DNA of 64,000 bases. Source: Salinimicrobium sp050750585. Lineage in GTDB: Bacteria; Bacteroidota; Bacteroidia; Flavobacteriales; Flavobacteriaceae. The position numbers and the translations under genes were made by a program. Within the stretch, counting starts at the first letter, position 1. Each line of letters begins with the position of its first letter. Below are positions 42,722 to 49,152 of the stretch, piece by piece. The DNA lies in assembly GCF_050750585.1 (NCBI RefSeq), contig NZ_JBOJLM010000004.1, forward strand, positions 186,001 to 250,000. The letters run 5' to 3'. The notes under the pieces are model-generated. The model ran no database searches, had not been told where the DNA came from, and saw only the letters and a list, made by a program, of their open reading frames with translations.

Positions 42722-44016
42722 AATTTATAGCTGAAACCTGTGTACACGCCCATGAAATAAGGCTGTACATCTCCATTGGGCTGGTCAAAAGTTTTTAGCT
42801 GATACTTCAGCATAGGTTCCAGGTTGAGTTTGAATTTTTCTGAAAGCTTGTAATCCAGCCCCAAACCAATATTGGCGCTAAAACTCACTTCATTTAGGTT
42901 ATTGGCTTTTCCGGTCGCCGTAGTGTTGCCTGTGCTAAGGGTAACTTCATTATCTTCCAGGATTAGCGTACTTCCACCCCCAATAAGATTCACCTCAAAC
43001 TTATTTTTCCACAGGTTGATCTCAACTTCTATGGGAACTTCAATATATCCTATTTTCTGGCTTAGATTACCCTGGGTGAATATCCCGGCCTGGGTACGGT
43101 TGGTGCTGCTGGTTCGGTTATTCGTAAAACTGCCGGAAACCATCTTCATATCAGAATCTTTGACTTTTACCAGGGAAGTATTTCTTACAGAATAGATTCC
43201 GGTGGCCGACTGGTATCCAATGCCATTTGCGCTATAACCAAGATCTACACGGCTAACGCCCGATCTTACCTTTATTCTATCGCTAAGCTCCATAGCCAGC
43301 CTCACCCCATAGGAATAAGTGATTTCTGCCTGCCTGCTATCGTTATAACCCACCTCAAGAGGGTTCGCGGTTCCCATTTTGCCGTAATAAATGGGGCTGG
43401 CATGGGTAGAGACTTCAAAGTGGTTCTTTTCCTGGGTGCTGGCTACTTCTGTTTCTTCAGGAGTTTTCACGGCATCAAAGATTGAAGGTCTTAAATCTTC
43501 AGGTTTCGAATCTTCGGAAGCTGTTTTTTCCTGCTGAAGTGGTATAGAGACAACAGCCAGAGGGGTGTCAAAAATGGCATTTTTGGAACTTATTTCTGAA
43601 GCTGTTTCTTCAGCGGTTCTCATATTTTCTTCTGAAGCTTTCTTGTTAGCAACAGGTTTAGAATTGCGGGTTAATACTTCAGAAGGACTCGCTATAGCAG
43701 CCGTGCTTTCTTCCGAAGTAATAGGTATAACCGGAATTATTGGTGAAAGCGCCCTATTCATTACAGGTGCTTCTGTCTCTTCACCGGCTACAGATGTAGA
43801 ATTTTTTACGGGCAATATCCAGTCTCCAATCATAAAAAAGAAGGCCAGTATGGCGGCCACACCGGCATAGCGATACCAAAGCGGTATTACGCGCCGGCGT
43901 TTTTGCTTTTCCTGAAGTTTGGCTTCAATATTTTTCCACACGGCATCGCTGGGCGCTGCTTCAAAATCGCGAAACTTCTCCTGATAGAGCCGGTCTATGT
44001 ACTTCTTTTCTTTCAT
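42718..44016 (-). CDS. Anti-sigma-like N-terminus fused to beta-barrel-like C-terminus
   Basis: A 432-residue protein. The N-terminal ~45 residues (D-R-L-Y-Q-E-K-F-R-D-F-E-A-A-P-S-D-A-V-W) resemble the cytoplasmic part of Bacteroidota anti-sigma proteins, followed by a membrane helix (about 48-68). A long low-complexity Ser/Thr/Glu linker (about 70-210) leads to a C-terminal ~220 residues resembling an outer-membrane beta-barrel, ending in G-F-S-Y-K-F with a terminal Phe. It overlaps the ECF sigma gene (TAATG), which strongly suggests control of that sigma factor. A perfect dispersed palindrome (43569-43585) lies in the linker. Confidence 0.8.
   Translation of the reverse strand: MKEKKYIDRLYQEKFRDFEAAPSDAVWKNIEAKLQEKQKRRRVIPLWYRYAGVAAILAFFFMIGDWILPVKNSTSVAGEETEAPVMNRALSPIIPVIPITSEESTAAIASPSEVLTRNSKPVANKKASEENMRTAEETASEISSKNAIFDTPLAVVSIPLQQEKTASEDSKPEDLRPSIFDAVKTPEETEVASTQEKNHFEVSTHASPIYYGKMGTANPLEVGYNDSRQAEITYSYGVRLAMELSDRIKVRSGVSRVDLGYSANGIGYQSATGIYSVRNTSLVKVKDSDMKMVSGSFTNNRTSSTNRTQAGIFTQGNLSQKIGYIEVPIEVEINLWKNKFEVNLIGGGSTLILEDNEVTLSTGNTTATGKANNLNEVSFSANIGLGLDYKLSEKFKLNLEPMLKYQLKTFDQPNGDVQPYFMGVYTGFSYKF
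43569..43585. repeat. Dispersed palindrome CAAAAATGGCATTTTTG inside anti-sigma/barrel gene
   Basis: A perfect copy of the 17-bp dyad, flanked by GTGT on the left and GAAC on the right. On the coding strand it reads TCC-AAA-AAT-GCC-ATT-TTT-GAC-ACC, nearly the same codons as the copy at 31826. Confidence 0.85.
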
Positions 44017-44558
44017 TATACAGATCGGGCGGCTGTTTTATAGAGACTGCTTTCTATTTTCTCTTTCAGGATCACTCTGGCCCTTGCAAGATTCGATTTT
44101 GAGGTTCCGGTAGAAATATTTAGCATTTCAGCAATTTCTTTATGGGAGAAACCATCGAGTACATAGAGATTGAAGACCTGCCGGTAACGATCTGGCAACT
44201 GCTGTATGATCTCCAGTAAGTAATCAACGGAAACTTCATCCTCTTCTACTTCAATTTCTGGATCTTTGTGAAAATCATCTCTAATGATCTCAAAGACTGT
44301 TTGTTTTCTATATTTCTGAAGGGCGGTGTTGATCACGATCCTCTTCATCCATCCTTCAAAAGAACCTTTATTTTTATACTGGGGCATGCTTTTAAAGATC
44401 ATCAAAAATGCGTCCTGCAGGTTGTCTTCTGCCTGTTGATAGGTTGATGAGTACTTAAGGCAAACCGGGAACAATTTATGTGCAAACATCTTATAAAGCT
44501 GCTCCTGCGCCTTTATGTCCTGCTTTTTGCATTTTTGTATGAGTTGCTTAATGCCCAA
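44016..44558 (-). CDS. ECF-type RNA polymerase sigma factor
   Basis: About 181 residues, taking the TTG at 44558 as the start (G-I-K-Q-L-I-Q-K-C-K-K), where Bacteroidota relatives begin; the frame is open further upstream. Region 2 includes A-E-D-N-L-Q-D-A-F-L-M-I-F and F-E-G-W-M-K-R-I-V-I-N-T. Region 4 has L-P-D-R-Y-R-Q-V-F-N-L-Y and the helix-turn-helix S-H-K-E-I-A-E-M-L-N-I-S-T-G-T-S-K-S. It directs transcription of an unknown regulon and is coupled to the downstream membrane partner. Confidence 0.9.
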   Translation of the reverse strand: MGIKQLIQKCKKQDIKAQEQLYKMFAHKLFPVCLKYSSTYQQAEDNLQDAFLMIFKSMPQYKNKGSFEGWMKRIVINTALQKYRKQTVFEIIRDDFHKDPEIEVEEDEVSVDYLLEIIQQLPDRYRQVFNLYVLDGFSHKEIAEMLNISTGTSKSNLARARVILKEKIESSLYKTAARSV

Positions 44559-44568
44559 TATTTCAATA

Positions 44569-44871
44569 TTAAGTGCTGTTGAAAAATTCCGTCGGCATAG
44601 TTGCCCACTGGTAGTTCTCCGGGGCTTTTTGTGGAGCTTCAGGAGACCTAAATATAGGAATTTCAGCCGGTTCTGCAACAAAGTGTATTACCGTCTCAAT
44701 ATTTTTTAGTCTTGTAAAATAAACAGGGGGGGATGGTTTTGTAAAAAAGGAAGATCGGGAATCGTGAGAGGTTCCCGGTCTTCCGGAGGAATTAGCCTTT
44801 AAAATTTCCCTCTTTAGTATGCCGTTTTCACAGTAGGTGTCGCAGTCATAGATCTGGGAATGATTTTTCAT
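44569..44871 (-). CDS. Possible small hypothetical protein upstream of sigma factor
   Basis: A 100-residue open frame from the ATG (complement of 44869-44871, M-K-N-H-S-Q-I-Y-D-C-D-T-Y-C) ending 10 bp before the sigma factor start. It has two Cys near the N-terminus, a Ser/Pro-rich middle and no membrane segment. It fills most of the 419-bp stretch between the sigma factor and recA, on the same strand as the sigma gene. I recognise no family. It may be real or merely an open frame in an untranslated leader. Confidence 0.35.
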   Translation of the reverse strand: MKNHSQIYDCDTYCENGILKREILKANSSGRPGTSHDSRSSFFTKPSPPVYFTRLKNIETVIHFVAEPAEIPIFRSPEAPQKAPENYQWATMPTEFFNST

Positions 44872-44942
44872 AACGGCATTGGCTGGTTGGGGTCTCTGTT
44901 TAAGAGATGCACAAATTGCCAAATGGTTGCGCCTAAAAAGAG

Positions 44943-44968
44943 AAAATCCCGAAAAAATTCGGGATTTT
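44943..44968 (-). terminator. recA terminator
   Basis: AAAATCCCGAA (44943-44953) and TTCGGGATTTT (44958-44968) form an 11-bp stem just downstream of the recA stop on the minus strand, with a T-run on that strand. Confidence 0.85.
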
Positions 44969-44977
44969 AAGAGTTTT

Positions 44978-45991
44978 TTATGCTTTTGCCACTGTCATGG
45001 CTTCTTTTATTCTGGTTTCCAGCTCTTCCATTAGATCTGGATTATCCTTTAGCAGGGTTTTTACTGCATCCCGGCCCTGGCCCAGTTTGGTGTCTTCATA
45101 GCTAAACCACGAACCACTCTTTTTAATGATCTCGTAATCTACACCTATGTCAATAATCTCACCAATTTTAGAAACTCCTTCGCCATACATGATGTCAAAC
45201 TCGGCAGTTTTAAAAGGTGGAGCTACTTTGTTCTTAACAACTTTAACCCTGGTTTTGTTCCCCTGCACTTCGCTGTTACTATCCTTGATTTGGGTAGATC
45301 TGCGAATGTCAAGACGAATTGAGGCGTAGAATTTCAGCGCGTTACCACCGGTAGTGGTCTCTGGGTTTCCAAACATTACCCCAATCTTCTCCCTTAGCTG
45401 GTTGATGAAGATCACGGTACAATGGGTCTTGCTAATAGAAGCTGTAAGCTTTCTTAGCGCCTGGGACATAAGACGGGCGTGTAATCCCATTTTTGAATCT
45501 CCCATTTCCCCTTCAATCTCGCTCTTAGGTGTTAAAGCAGCAACAGAATCAATTACGATAATATCTATAGCTCCCGAGCGAATCAGGTTATCGGCAATTT
45601 CAAGAGCCTGCTCCCCGTTGTCGGGCTGCGAAATGATCAGGTTATCAAGATCAATTCCCAGTTTTTCAGCATAAAAGCGATCAAAAGCATGTTCAGCATC
45701 AATAAATGCAGCAATACCTCCTGCTTTTTGTGCCTCGGCTATGGCGTGTAAAGTAAGGGTTGTTTTTCCTGAAGACTCAGGCCCGTAAATTTCTATAACT
45801 CTTCCGCGGGGATATCCTCCAACTCCAAGGGCAAGGTCAAGCCCTAAAGACCCACTGCGTATCACATCTACATCTACGACGCTCTGGTCACTCATCTTCA
45901 TTACTGTACCCTTACCATAGGTTTTATCCATCTTGTCAAGGGTGAGTTTGAGGGCTTTTAATTTAGCTTCTCTTTCTTTCTCGTTGCTCAT
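44978..45991 (-). CDS. recA: Recombinase RecA
   Basis: A 337-residue RecA with Walker A G70-P-E-S-S-G-K-T77, the Walker B region I-D-I-I-V-I-D-S-V-A-A-L, L2-adjacent N-Q-L-R-E-K-I-G-V-M-F-G-N-P-E-T-T-T-G-G-N-A-L-K, and the normal C-terminal acidic region. It catalyses homologous pairing and stimulates LexA-type self-cleavage where present. It is monocistronic with its own terminator; dprA, which loads RecA, lies about 4 kb away. Confidence 0.98.
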   Translation of the reverse strand: MSNEKEREAKLKALKLTLDKMDKTYGKGTVMKMSDQSVVDVDVIRSGSLGLDLALGVGGYPRGRVIEIYGPESSGKTTLTLHAIAEAQKAGGIAAFIDAEHAFDRFYAEKLGIDLDNLIISQPDNGEQALEIADNLIRSGAIDIIVIDSVAALTPKSEIEGEMGDSKMGLHARLMSQALRKLTASISKTHCTVIFINQLREKIGVMFGNPETTTGGNALKFYASIRLDIRRSTQIKDSNSEVQGNKTRVKVVKNKVAPPFKTAEFDIMYGEGVSKIGEIIDIGVDYEIIKKSGSWFSYEDTKLGQGRDAVKTLLKDNPDLMEELETRIKEAMTVAKA

Positions 45992-46112
45992 TTAATTCGG
46001 CTTCTTTTATATGATATTGCTGCTAAAATACTATAAGTTTTTATATGTGCTAAATTTAATACGCAACCTTTTCTGCTTTTGTGCATCTATTAAATAAACC
46101 AACTATCAACAT

Positions 46113-46205
46113 ATGAAATTTTTAAAACGGAATATTATTCTAAGTATTTCCGGTAGCCTGGCAGTAGTTAGTCTTAGCTGCAGCTGCCGGGTGGACGGTG
46201 GCTAA
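46113..46205 (+). CDS. Small exported or lipoprotein-like peptide in recA-trhO gap
   Basis: A 30-codon frame: ATG, K-F-L-K-R-N, a hydrophobic run, then L-S-C-S-C-R-V-D-G-G and TAA. The basic start, hydrophobic core and S-L-S-C resemble a minimal lipobox, so a tiny lipoprotein or a secreted peptide is possible. The stop codon is inside a 13-bp hairpin (46200-46212 with 46243-46257, two-base bulge). A terminator follows at 46264-46298. A weak -7-like box (TGCTTTTG near 46074) precedes it. It may instead be a structured small RNA in which the frame is incidental. Confidence 0.4.
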   Translation: MKFLKRNIILSISGSLAVVSLSCSCRVDGG

Positions 46206-46257
46206 CGTTATTCTTATTTTTAGTTGAAGAATTAAAAGTATTAATAACGAATTAGCC
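46200..46257 (+). ncRNA. Structured segment after the small peptide frame
   Basis: GGCTAACGTTATT (46200-46212) pairs with AATAACG-AA-TTAGCC (46243-46257), bulging AA. It lies between the 30-codon frame and a terminator, in the 362-bp gap between recA and trhO, so a short independent transcript of about 200 nt is likely. No known RNA family was recognised. Confidence 0.35.
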
Positions 46258-46263
46258 GTTCGA

Positions 46264-46298
46264 AAAAAATGCCCCGATATCACATCCGGGCATTTTTT
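46264..46298 (+). terminator. Terminator upstream of trhO
   Basis: AAAAAATGCCC (46264-46274) pairs with GGGCATTTTTT (46288-46298), with a T-run inside the right arm. It ends the short transcript starting after recA. Confidence 0.8.
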
Positions 46299-46310
46299 CA
46301 TTTAAACCCT

Positions 46311-46318
46311 TATCTTTG
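46311..46318 (+). promoter_or_regulatory. Bacteroidota -7 box upstream of trhO
   Basis: TATCTTTG matches TAnnTTTG, 35 bp before the ATG at 46354 and just after the terminator, giving trhO its own promoter. Confidence 0.55.
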
Positions 46319-46353
46319 CGCAAAATTCTTTAACCTTAAATCGTTAGTATAGC

Positions 46354-47385
46354 ATGCAACTGTACAATAAATTAAGCGCTAAAGAAAGGGAAGCACTACT
46401 TGAGGAGGCTGGCGAAGACCGGCTTACGCTCTCTTTCTATCAATATGCCAAAATTGGAAATCCGGAGCTTTTCCGGAACCATCTCTTTATCGCCTGGGAT
46501 CAAATGGAAGTCCTGGGAAGAATCTATGTGGCCCATGAGGGTATTAATGCCCAGCTCTCTGTTCCCGCTAAGAACTTCGGAAAGTTTAAGGATTTTCTCG
46601 ACGGAATCTACTTCCTCGAGAACGTGCGTCTTAATATCGCCATTGAACACGATATTAAATCTTTCCTGAAGCTGAAGGTCAAAGTTCGTGACAAGATCCT
46701 TGCAGATGGGCTAAACGACGCAAGCTTTGATGTTACCAACAAAGGGGTGCACGTGGATGCGAAAAAATTCAATGAACTCATAGATGATCCAAACACCATT
46801 CTTGTGGACATGCGAAATCATTACGAGAGTGAGATTGGGCATTTCCAGGGAGCCATGACCCCCGATGTGGATACTTTTAGGGACAGTCTTGATATCATTG
46901 AAAAAGATATTCAGGATCACAAGGAAGATAAAAACCTTGTGATGTACTGTACAGGTGGTATTCGCTGTGAAAAAGCCAGCGCCTATTACAAGCACAAAGG
47001 TTTTAAAAAGGTGTACCAACTGGAAGGCGGAATTATAGAATACGCCCGGCAGGTACAAAACCTGAAACTGGAGAATAAGTTCCTGGGTAAGAACTTTGTT
47101 TTTGACCATAGAAGAGGGGAGCGTATTAGTGAAGACGTGGTTTCTAACTGTCATCAATGCGGGAAACCCTGTGATACTCATGTGAACTGTGCCAATGAGG
47201 CCTGTCACCTCCTGTTTATTCAGTGTGAGGAGTGTGCAGAGAAAATGAGTAGCTGCTGTTCTACAGACTGCCAGAACATTGCGGCATTGCCCTATGAAGA
47301 GCAGAAGGCATTGAGAAAAGGCAAGGGGAACAGTAACAAGATCTTCAAAAAAGGCCGTTCTGAAGTACTTAAGTACAAGAACTGA
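46354..47385 (+). CDS. trhO: tRNA uridine(34) hydroxylase (rhodanese-like TrhO/YceA)
   Basis: A 343-residue protein: an N-terminal acylphosphatase-like domain, a rhodanese domain with D-M-R-N-H-Y-E-S-E-I-G and the active loop C199-T-G-G-I-R-C-E-K-A, then a Cys-rich C-terminal zinc module (C-H-Q-C-G-K-P-C ... C-E-E-C ... C-C-S-T-D-C). This is the TrhO architecture responsible for oxygen-dependent 5-hydroxyuridine formation at tRNA position 34. It is transcribed alone from a clear -7 box. Confidence 0.95.
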   Translation: MQLYNKLSAKEREALLEEAGEDRLTLSFYQYAKIGNPELFRNHLFIAWDQMEVLGRIYVAHEGINAQLSVPAKNFGKFKDFLDGIYFLENVRLNIAIEHDIKSFLKLKVKVRDKILADGLNDASFDVTNKGVHVDAKKFNELIDDPNTILVDMRNHYESEIGHFQGAMTPDVDTFRDSLDIIEKDIQDHKEDKNLVMYCTGGIRCEKASAYYKHKGFKKVYQLEGGIIEYARQVQNLKLENKFLGKNFVFDHRRGERISEDVVSNCHQCGKPCDTHVNCANEACHLLFIQCEECAEKMSSCCSTDCQNIAALPYEEQKALRKGKGNSNKIFKKGRSEVLKYKN

Positions 47386-47504
47386 CAATTAGTTTCTCAA
47401 GAGTGCGTTCCATAAATAATGGTATATTTACCTCAATAGTTTTTAATAAGATTCAATCCGGAAAGGGGATAATTTCCTGTCTCCAGGATTTCAATATATA
47501 GATT

Positions 47505-48659
47505 ATGGGATGTAACAGTTGCTCGACCGGCAAAGACGGTCAGCCTAAAGGATGTAAGAACAACGGTACCTGCGGGACCGATAGCTGTAATAAGCTCTCG
47601 GTGTTCGACTGGTTATCGAATATGGCCCTTCCCCAGGGAATGGAGCCTTTCAATATAGTGGAAGTACGTTTTAAGAACGGACGGAAACACTTTTTTAAGA
47701 ACTCAGATAATTTGAGCCTTAGCATTGGTGATGTTGTAGCCACCGAGGCTGCTCCCGGCCATGACGTAGGGGTGGTCGCTCTTGTGGGCGAGCTTGTGCG
47801 CGTACAGATGAAGAAGAAAAAGGTGCGGCAAGACAGCAGTGAAGTGCTAAAGGTGTATAGAAAAGCTACACAGCGGGATATTGATATTTGGCAGGAAGCC
47901 AGGGAGCGGGAGGACAAAATGAAAGTCCGTGCCCGTGAGATTGCCATTCGCTTAAACCTTCAAATGAAGATAAGCGATATCGAGTTTCAGGGTGACGCTT
48001 CAAAAGCTACTTTTTATTATACTGCTGAAGAAAGGGTTGATTTTAGACAACTTATTAAAGAATTTGCACGCGAATTCAACACCAGGATTGAGATGAGGCA
48101 GATAGGCTTCAGGCAGGAAGCCTCCCGTTTAGGCGGAATTGGTTCCTGCGGAAGGGAATTGTGCTGCTCTACCTGGCTTACCGACTTCCGAAGTGTAAAT
48201 ACTTCTGCAGCGAGATATCAACAACTTTCACTTAATCCGCAGAAACTGGCAGGACAATGTGGAAAGCTGAAGTGCTGTCTTAATTATGAGCTTGATACCT
48301 ATCTTGATGCATTAAAGGATTTTCCGAAGTCTGAAATAAAACTGTACACCAAAAAAGGTACTGCAGTATGTCAAAAAATTGACATTTTTAAAGGTTTCCT
48401 GTGGTATGCTTATGAGGGTGACTGGAGCAACTGGCATACGCTTACGGTAGAACAGGCAAACAAGATCATTGCAGCAAATTCTAAAAAGGAATCTGTTGGT
48501 AGTCTTGAAGAATATGCTGTAGAACTGCAGCAGGAAGAGAAACCCGATTATCACAATGTGGTGGGGCAGGATAGCCTTACGCGTTTTGATTCTAAAGGAA
48601 CAGGGAAGAAAAAGCGCAAGAGCAAACGCAAAAAGAGAAAACCGAAGAAGGATGATTAA
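47505..48659 (+). CDS. PSP1 domain protein, RicT-like
   Basis: A 384-residue protein. The N-terminus is Cys-rich (G-C-N-S-C-S ... G-C-K ... T-C-G-T-D-S-C). The PSP1 core follows (D-V-V-A-T-E-A-A-P-G-H-D-V-G; R-Q-I-G-F-R-Q-E-A-S-R-L-G-G-I-G-S-C-G-R-E-L-C-C; C-G-K-L-K-C-C-L-N-Y-E). The C-terminal ~30 residues are strongly basic (Lys/Arg repeats), perhaps RNA-binding. In Bacillus, RicT is part of an iron-sulfur complex acting with RNase Y. Here it overlaps gldH by 8 bp. Confidence 0.9.
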   Translation: MGCNSCSTGKDGQPKGCKNNGTCGTDSCNKLSVFDWLSNMALPQGMEPFNIVEVRFKNGRKHFFKNSDNLSLSIGDVVATEAAPGHDVGVVALVGELVRVQMKKKKVRQDSSEVLKVYRKATQRDIDIWQEAREREDKMKVRAREIAIRLNLQMKISDIEFQGDASKATFYYTAEERVDFRQLIKEFAREFNTRIEMRQIGFRQEASRLGGIGSCGRELCCSTWLTDFRSVNTSAARYQQLSLNPQKLAGQCGKLKCCLNYELDTYLDALKDFPKSEIKLYTKKGTAVCQKIDIFKGFLWYAYEGDWSNWHTLTVEQANKIIAANSKKESVGSLEEYAVELQQEEKPDYHNVVGQDSLTRFDSKGTGKKKRKSKRKKRKPKKDD

Positions 48660-49149
48660 AAGATCAGTTTTTTTGCTCTTTTTGGGACTTTTATTTTTTA
48701 CATCCTGCGATAAAAAACGGGTTTTTGACAGGTATGAATCCATATCCAACGGGGAATGGCAAAGAGATTCTCTTGTAGAGATTCGCTTTGAAGCCCCCGA
48801 TACGCTTAAAGATTACAATCTTTTTATCAACCTCAGGAATAATTCAAAGTACAATTTCAACAATATCTATTTAATTACCGAGTTAAACTTCCCAAATGGA
48901 AAGGTGATAAGCGATACCCTTCAATATGAGATGGCTGCGCCGTCTGGAGAATGGCTTGGCACGGGCTTTGGTGATGTAAAGGAAAGCAAGCTTTGGTATA
49001 AGGAGAACTTCAGGTTTACCGAATCTGGTGAATATCTGGTGACTGTACAGCAGGCCATGCGCAGGCGTGACAGCATAGAAGGAATTAAAAAACTTGAAGG
49101 AATAACAGAGGTTGGTTTTAGAATAGAAGACATTAAACAACAACAATAA
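48652..49149 (+). CDS. gldH: Gliding motility lipoprotein GldH
   Basis: A 165-residue lipoprotein starting at ATG 48652, overlapping the ricT-like stop by 8 bp. The signal peptide ends in the lipobox F-F-T-S-C (Cys19). The beta-sandwich mature part has N-G-E-W-x-R-D-S and N-F-P-N-G-K-V-I-S-D-T-L-Q-Y-E-M-A, typical of GldH. GldH is required for gliding in F. johnsoniae, with an unclear mechanism. The ricT-gldH-PBP1A order is typical of flavobacteria. Confidence 0.92.
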   Translation: MIKRSVFLLFLGLLFFTSCDKKRVFDRYESISNGEWQRDSLVEIRFEAPDTLKDYNLFINLRNNSKYNFNNIYLITELNFPNGKVISDTLQYEMAAPSGEWLGTGFGDVKESKLWYKENFRFTESGEYLVTVQQAMRRRDSIEGIKKLEGITEVGFRIEDIKQQQ

Positions 49150-49152
49150 TAG

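Noticed and set aside
45354..45674. Open frame of about 106 codons opposite recA
   Set aside because: It is fully antisense to the conserved recA coding region, with no recognisable protein and no promoter. It is a shadow of recA codon use.
47540..47947. Open frame of 135 codons opposite the RicT-like gene
   Set aside because: It is antisense to the conserved PSP1 gene and Ser/Thr/Arg-rich without domains, so a shadow frame.
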